Shown here: positions 59,343-64,000 of the stretch, piece by piece
Numbering within the stretch: position 1 is the stretch's first letter
Layout: each line of letters begins with the position of its first letter
DNA from: CAXPZW01 sp049594615
GTDB taxonomy: Bacteria > Bacteroidota > Bacteroidia > Flavobacteriales_D > Sanyastnellaceae
Direction of reading: 5' to 3'
Length of the DNA stretch: 64,000 bases
Assembly (NCBI GenBank): GCA_049594615.1
Contig: JBMYJR010000010.1
Span: 1-64,000, forward strand
The notes under the pieces: generated by a model
What the model was told of the DNA's origin: nothing
Seen by the model: only the letters and a program-made list of their open reading frames with translations
The model's database searches: none
Made by a program: the position numbers and the translations under genes

Positions 59343-60701
59343 TCAGCGCGCACCTGTAGCTTCTCCACCCACATTCGGACGGCCAAAGGCCAATACCAAG
59401 CCAAAGGACCCTTGCCACGTTTTGTGGTTTTCAGGTCGGACCAGCCCTGGGATGTTGCCCGATTGGGCAAACAACAGTACAGGTCCCGCACGCAGCGCAA
59501 AACCTGCCCCGATCAACACTTGATCGCCTTCGAACCATTGGGCACCGGCTTGCAAGGTCAACACGCGACCAAACTGGTGCGAGGCCCCAAAGTGCATCCC
59601 GTTGAACGGCTCGCCCAAGCGACGCACTGAGTTGAATCCGGCATAGACCTGGCCACCTTCCCACAGGCTGCGGCGCACGGTCACTTGCACGCGTGCGCTG
59701 GTTGGGGTCCGGAAGGAGGTTGGGGTCTCGTCCACCGAGAAAACAGTGGTGAGTGAATCCACAACGGTGTTGAGCACTGCCTCGGTGCTATCGGGGTTGT
59801 CTATAAACTCCTGCAAGTCAAAACCCGAAAAAGAGAACTCGGCGTCGGAGAGGGTGTATTGGGTGGCATTTTCTTCCCAACGGATGCCTCCAAGGTTCAT
59901 CACCGAAGCATCCAAGGTCCAATCTTCCAAGCTGAACGAGGCCCCCAAGTCCACCGCCAAACCGAGGTTGACGCCCGAGCCAATGTTGGCCGCGTCAAAC
60001 TCCACGACGTTGGAGTCCAACAACACAGCACCGCCTACCAGCAAGTCAAACTCGCCGTCGGCCGTCAGGGTATAGTCCTCGGCGTCGGTGGTGAGGCCAA
60101 AGCGGCTGTTTTGGGTGTAAATGGTGCCGATACCATTGAGCAAGTGCACGTTGCCACCAATGTTCAAGCGGCCTTCCATCAGATTGGCAGTGGCTCCCAA
60201 GTACACATCGGTGTAACCCTTAGCATTCACGCCAAAGCCATCAAAATTCAAACGGCGTCCGATCAAGTCTGGGTGGCCGTTGCCTTTCCAGGCCAGTTCC
60301 AGCAGCTCACCAGGGTAGGCCAAGCGCGATTCACTCACAGCGGCGGCACCCAATCGGAAGTAGAGGTTGCGCACACGAAACCCACCTTGGAACACCGGCA
60401 CACGGGTTTCGGTCCACAAGTGGTTGGTGCCGTCAAGTGTGCCCAGCACGCGTTCAATGTCAAGGTAGTTGCCATCCAAGGCGTCACTCAACGTGAAGGC
60501 CGAGTGGCCAGCGGCGGTGGACAAACCACCCAAACCCGGCAGCCAAATGTGCCAGTTGTTTTGGGTGTCCAACGCGGGGTTTACTGTCACCGATGCGGTA
60601 GGCACCTGCGATTGCAAAGCCAACCCGTCGATTTGGGCCTGTGCGGTGCATGCAAAGCACACCGCCAGCAGGCCAGTCAAAAAGCGCTTACAGTTCTGCA
60701 C
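59343..60701 (-). CDS. DUF5723-like outer-membrane beta-barrel protein
   Basis: 452 residues from GTG 60701, which gives a clean signal peptide (MQNCKRFLTGLLAVCFACTAQAQ) and overlaps the upstream gene by 14 bp; an ATG at 60752 gives a poor one. The mature part is beta-rich, with LGLAVDLGASFSLEDWTLDASVMNLGGIRWEENA and repeated GG/AG..L-type strands ending LVLAFGRPN. This pattern is that of Bacteroidota DUF5723 proteins of the outer membrane, often next to a lipoprotein as here. Function unknown. Confidence 0.85.
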   Translation of the reverse strand: MQNCKRFLTGLLAVCFACTAQAQIDGLALQSQVPTASVTVNPALDTQNNWHIWLPGLGGLSTAAGHSAFTLSDALDGNYLDIERVLGTLDGTNHLWTETRVPVFQGGFRVRNLYFRLGAAAVSESRLAYPGELLELAWKGNGHPDLIGRRLNFDGFGVNAKGYTDVYLGATANLMEGRLNIGGNVHLLNGIGTIYTQNSRFGLTTDAEDYTLTADGEFDLLVGGAVLLDSNVVEFDAANIGSGVNLGLAVDLGASFSLEDWTLDASVMNLGGIRWEENATQYTLSDAEFSFSGFDLQEFIDNPDSTEAVLNTVVDSLTTVFSVDETPTSFRTPTSARVQVTVRRSLWEGGQVYAGFNSVRRLGEPFNGMHFGASHQFGRVLTLQAGAQWFEGDQVLIGAGFALRAGPVLLFAQSGNIPGLVRPENHKTWQGSFGLVLAFGRPNVGGEATGAR

Positions 60702-62307
60702 GGACGTAGATTTTCGCGCCGAGCTTGACCTCAATGGCAGCGGATTCATCAAACGTAACCATGGCCTCAGAGCCAGAGTCGGTCGTGTTCATGACACCTC
60801 GAATTACGAGGTGTCCAGTATCCCTGATCACATCAACCCTTTCTTGATCAAGGGTCACAAAGTGTTCGACACTTGCACTGGTGTTCGGAAATCCACCTGC
60901 ATCTACAAGCGCCGGAGCGATCAAGAACTCAGGGGCTGAGAACAAACTGTCTAACGCTTGGTAATTCGTGTCAAGAAAGACCACTTGCACTTCTCCGCCG
61001 AAGGGAAAAGTATTGGCCGTGTACAGCCGGAATTCCACCGAATCTACATTGTCAATGGTGCCCAAATCCAAACTCGTAGCAATGGTGTCGAGCACATTGA
61101 GATTTTGAATGTATCCGGCCAGAGGCAAAGTCAACTCCACGCCCACATCGATGCTGCTCTGGTTGGTCACGAAATTTGGTGCTTCCAAGGGCGGTGGTCC
61201 TTCAGGGTTGGCAGTGGCCTGCCCTGAGAACCTCGCAAGCTGGGGTGCCGGGATGATTAGATCCAGCAGGTTAGAGTTGGTGTGGTCCAGCGTATACAAC
61301 ACTTCTTCTGGCTCAGAGGTCAAGCTGGCCTGTCCGGCCAACATAAACGTTTCATCAACCTCCAAGTATATCAGCTCACCGGTGTCCAAATTCTCACTTA
61401 CTACATCCCCAAGATCAAGCAGGGCGGGTACGCCAAAACTATTGGTCACCTTGAGGTCAACATAAATTTGATCAAAGCGGAAGTCATCCACTTCGAATGC
61501 ATCACCGATCACAGTCACCTCAATGCTGTCTGTTTCAACTGCTATTTCCAAGCTTCCAAAGTCCCCGATCACATGTTGAAATTCCAATCCCGTCAACGTC
61601 ACCAATACATCAAACCCGTCGCCTGGCTGTGAGACATAATCGGGGTTGTTCTCAATCAGCACTTCAGCAACCACAGTAACCTGGTTGTCATAGGGATCGT
61701 CTGGATGATCTGGTAAAATCCGATACCCCGCCAGATCTACATTTTCATCCAGATCCCCCAGCGAAGCATCGACATCCAGCGTATACGGATTTCCTGCAGG
61801 ATCCTGCAGTTGCGGAATAACCACTGTTGCTGTCAAAAACTCCTCTGTCACAAAGTCCACATCCATATTCAGCGTTCCACTTAGAAGTAAAGCCTCGTCT
61901 ACTCGAATGCCTGCTGGCTCCGTCTCAAGGCCGTATTCAAGTGTAACAGGGAAAGCAACCACACTGCCGCTTTCTACAACTGAAGCGTCGCTCACTGACA
62001 ACGTGTGACCCAGTGAAATCTCTTGTTGCTCCAAGGTTAAAATGGAATCCAAGTCCAACGAAAAGACCTCCTTGGTATAAGTCAGTGCATACTGACCTTG
62101 ATTGCCAAAGGGAACAACCGTTGAATCCAATTCGGTCAACACATCATTTACTCCAAAAGAAGCGTGTGCGATTGGAACGGCGAGTATGGGCCTCCAATCG
62201 TCAACGTTTACCTCATCCAAGTCTTTCTGACAAGAAATAAGGGCAACAGTGAAAAAAACAGCCAGCCAGCCATAACTGCATCTTCTGCATTCGTCGGTGT
62301 GGGTCAT
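60688..62307 (-). CDS. Large outer-membrane-associated lipoprotein, unknown function
   Basis: 539 residues with a lipoprotein signal (WLAVFFTVALISC; Cys at ~26). The mature protein is acidic and beta-rich with repeated immunoglobulin-like blocks (for example LFLDLDSILTLEQQEISLGHTLSVSDASVVESGSVVAFPVTLEYG; AVETDSIEVTVIGDAFEVDDFRFDQIYVDLKVTNSFGVPALLDL). No known domain. It overlaps the DUF5723-like gene and is transcribed ahead of it, a lipoprotein/porin pair typical of Bacteroidota. GC looks lower than its neighbours. Confidence 0.82.
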   Translation of the reverse strand: MTHTDECRRCSYGWLAVFFTVALISCQKDLDEVNVDDWRPILAVPIAHASFGVNDVLTELDSTVVPFGNQGQYALTYTKEVFSLDLDSILTLEQQEISLGHTLSVSDASVVESGSVVAFPVTLEYGLETEPAGIRVDEALLLSGTLNMDVDFVTEEFLTATVVIPQLQDPAGNPYTLDVDASLGDLDENVDLAGYRILPDHPDDPYDNQVTVVAEVLIENNPDYVSQPGDGFDVLVTLTGLEFQHVIGDFGSLEIAVETDSIEVTVIGDAFEVDDFRFDQIYVDLKVTNSFGVPALLDLGDVVSENLDTGELIYLEVDETFMLAGQASLTSEPEEVLYTLDHTNSNLLDLIIPAPQLARFSGQATANPEGPPPLEAPNFVTNQSSIDVGVELTLPLAGYIQNLNVLDTIATSLDLGTIDNVDSVEFRLYTANTFPFGGEVQVVFLDTNYQALDSLFSAPEFLIAPALVDAGGFPNTSASVEHFVTLDQERVDVIRDTGHLVIRGVMNTTDSGSEAMVTFDESAAIEVKLGAKIYVRAEL

Positions 62308-62363
62308 AGGTCTCGTTTGGGCGCATCCAAGGGCAACTTACTCTCGAATGCCGTATCACTGAT

Positions 62364-62410
62364 GAAAGTTACCAATCTCGCATGAAATGTCTGAAAGACA
62401 CTGTCTGACA
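62364..62410 (-). promoter_or_regulatory. Promoter and TGTC/GACA operator cluster of the lipoprotein operon
   Basis: On the minus strand TAACTTTC (62364-62371; one change from TAnnTTTG) lies 56 bp before the ATG. Upstream of it are two adjacent dyads, TGTCT-GAA-AGACA (62388-62400) and TGTC-T-GACA (62402-62410), making four half-sites. Confidence 0.4.
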
Positions 62411-62447
62411 TTCGACGTCATATTCTACCTCAGAAACCGGATAATCC

Positions 62448-64000
62448 TCACTCCGAGACCCCGGCCAGATCCAGCATGAACGCGTATTCCTTGGCGGTCT
62501 CTTTGTAGCGTTTCAGCCGCCCGGAGGCCCCGCCGTGGCCCGCTTCCATGTCGCAGGTCATCAGCAAGGCGTTGTTGTCGGTTTTGAGCTCGCGCATCAA
62601 GGCCACCCACTTGGCGGGCTCCCAATACTGCACTTGGCTGTCCCAGTAACCGGTGGTCACCAGCATGTTGGGGTAGTCCTTGGCCTCTACGTTGTCGTAG
62701 GGAGAGTATGACTTCATGTAGTCGTAGTACTCCTTTTCGCGCGGATCACCCCACTCGTCCCACTCAAAGGTGGTCAGTGGAATGGTCTCGTCCAGCATGG
62801 TGGTAACCACGTCCACAAACGGTACAGCTGCCACCACACCAGCCCACATGTCAGGGCGCATGTTGACGATGGCACCCATCAGCAGGCCACCGGCGCTTCC
62901 GCCCATGGCAAAGACCTTGTCTGCGGCGGCGTATTTCTGCTCCACCAAGTGCTCGCTCACGTCAATGAAATCGGTGAAGGTGTTCTTCTTGTTGAGCAGC
63001 TTGCCGTTTTCATACCACTGGCGGCCCATCTCTTGACCGCCGCGTACGTGCGCCAAGGCAAACACAAAACCTCGGTCAAGCAGGCTCAAACGTGCAATAG
63101 AGAAGTACGGGTCCATGGTGCTGCCGTAGCTGCCGTAGGCGTATACCAAGATCGGGGCCGAACCATCCTTCGGGGTGTTCTTGTGGTACACGATACTCAC
63201 GGGCACCTCCACACCGTCACGGGCTGGGGCCATGATGCGGTCTGAAATGTAGTTGTCCGGCGAGAAATTCTCGTCGATCACTTCGTCTTGCTTCTTGACC
63301 TCCCGTTCGCGGGTGGCAAACGTGTAGTCGATGGTTGCACGCGGGCGGTTCATGGCCACATACGAGTAACGCAGGGTTGGGCTGTCAAATTCAGGGTTGT
63401 AGGCGGTGCCGGCGCTGTAGGCTTTGTCAGGGAACTCCATGTAGTAGTCCTCAGAGCCGTCCCACTTCTTGATGCGCAGTTGCTTCAAACCGTCTTTGCG
63501 CTCATCCACCACCAGGTAATCTTTGAAGATTTCGATGCCTTCAAGGAAGACGTTGTCGCGGTGGGGCAACACCTCGGTCCAGTTGTCCATGCCGGGGTTT
63601 GACACTGGGGTCTTGTCCAAGCGGAAGTTGGATGCCCCGTCGCGGTTACTGATGATGTAAAAGTCATCTCCGTAGTGCGATACGCTGTATTCGAGGTCGC
63701 GCTGGCGGGGTTGGATCACTTTCCACTCGCCATTGGGCGTGTTGGCGTCCAAGAATCGGTATTCGGTGGACAGGGTTTGGCTGGAGCCGATGATCAGGTA
63801 ATCGTCGCTCTTGGTCTTATACACAAAGCACGAGAAGGTCTCGTCGGTTTCCTCGAACACCAGCTCATCCGATGCCGGATCGGTGCCGAGCACGTGCTTG
63901 TAAATGCGGTATGCGCGCAAGGTCTCCTCGTCACGGCGGGTGTAAAAGACGGTTTTGTTGTCGCCTGCCCAAGTGATGCCGCCGGTGGTGTTCTCGATGT
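62448..64000 (-). CDS. Prolyl oligopeptidase family (S9A, oligopeptidase B-like), 5'-partial
   Basis: The frame is open to the window edge, so the N-terminus is missing; about 517 residues are visible. The visible part begins inside the propeller domain (DEETLRAYRIYKHVLGTDPASDELVFEETDETF). The C-terminal alpha/beta-hydrolase domain has the nucleophile motif GGSAGGLLMGA (GxSxGG), an Asp region in TGYWDSQVQYWEPAKW, and the catalytic His in AGHGGASGRL. VYAYGSYGSTMDPYFSIARLSLLDRGFVFALAHVRGGQEMGRQWYENGKLLNKKNTFTDFIDVSEHLV is the S9A signature region. It cleaves short peptides after basic or proline residues. Confidence 0.95.
   Translation of the reverse strand, partial: IENTTGGITWAGDNKTVFYTRRDEETLRAYRIYKHVLGTDPASDELVFEETDETFSCFVYKTKSDDYLIIGSSQTLSTEYRFLDANTPNGEWKVIQPRQRDLEYSVSHYGDDFYIISNRDGASNFRLDKTPVSNPGMDNWTEVLPHRDNVFLEGIEIFKDYLVVDERKDGLKQLRIKKWDGSEDYYMEFPDKAYSAGTAYNPEFDSPTLRYSYVAMNRPRATIDYTFATREREVKKQDEVIDENFSPDNYISDRIMAPARDGVEVPVSIVYHKNTPKDGSAPILVYAYGSYGSTMDPYFSIARLSLLDRGFVFALAHVRGGQEMGRQWYENGKLLNKKNTFTDFIDVSEHLVEQKYAAADKVFAMGGSAGGLLMGAIVNMRPDMWAGVVAAVPFVDVVTTMLDETIPLTTFEWDEWGDPREKEYYDYMKSYSPYDNVEAKDYPNMLVTTGYWDSQVQYWEPAKWVALMRELKTDNNALLMTCDMEAGHGGASGRLKRYKETAKEYAFMLDLAGVSE

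Overview
The window looks like chromosomal DNA from a member of the Bacteroidota, probably a Flavobacteriales-like lineage with unusually high GC (estimated by eye at well over 50 %, not computed). The evidence is a gliding-type SprB-repeat adhesin followed by PorP/SprF, several secreted proteins with type IX secretion (T9SS) C-terminal sorting domains, an L21 ribosomal protein with a C-terminal extension, an HU-like/SPOR protein, a DUF5723-type outer-membrane protein, and many promoters with the Bacteroidota -7 element TAnnTTTG. I see no rRNA, tRNA, phage, transposon or CRISPR. This is a compact core-genome region with overlapping genes and almost no spacers. The first and last genes run off the window.

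Layout. 1-5.5 kb (+): adhesin (partial), porP/sprF, an MmcQ/YjbR protein, a Pro/Glu-rich unknown and rsmI. 5.5-14.5 kb, mostly (-): radA, rnr, serS, rpmA, an extended rplU, an EamA transporter and a LysM glucosaminidase, with one (+) rRNA-methyltransferase-like gene. 14.8-16.8 kb: a large secreted MopE/dockerin-like protein. 16.8-20.7 kb (-): the iron-sulfur operon sufA-sufB-sufC-sufD. 20.8-28.1 kb: thiL, a deiodinase-like/thrombospondin-3 secreted protein, a Bacteroidota-specific unknown, uvrC and an SDR epimerase. 28.2-33.6 kb (+): two tandem FG-GAP/UnbV secreted paralogues and a third secreted protein. 33.7-37.7 kb (+): the other half of the SUF system (sufS-sufE-sufT) followed by gltX and folB. 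37.6-46.4 kb (-): a secreted sugar dehydrogenase, the CoA-transferase pair scoB/scoA, a class A penicillin-binding protein with a zinc-ribbon-like insert, an acid phosphatase, an unknown and an amine oxidase. 46.5-54.3 kb: rseP, a pair of PH-domain membrane proteins, a secreted unknown, a Na+/H+ antiporter, an Hpt protein with a neighbour that looks like an Hpt without its histidine, and dprA. 54.4-64 kb: a TonB-dependent receptor, kdsB, an HU/SPOR protein, a HAD phosphatase, a DUF5723-like porin with a lipoprotein partner, and a prolyl oligopeptidase (partial).

How the parts fit. Cell-envelope functions dominate: T9SS cargo and the SprF-like partner, murein synthesis and hydrolysis, Kdo activation, RseP proteolysis, SPOR and PH proteins. 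The SUF pathway is complete (scaffold SufBCD, carrier SufA, sulfur donors SufS/SufE, accessory SufT) but split into two divergently oriented blocks about 13 kb apart. The scaffold block has a clean 19-bp dyad (20703-20721) immediately upstream of its -7 element, in a place where a repressor would block polymerase. I found no obviously new defence or mobile system. The most interesting items are the suf operator and split, the histidine-less Hpt-like protein beside a true Hpt, the extended L21, a DnaA box in the L21 promoter, the deiodinase-like extracellular protein, the duplicated dockerin-like C-terminus, and -7 elements so close to start codons that the mRNAs should be leaderless.
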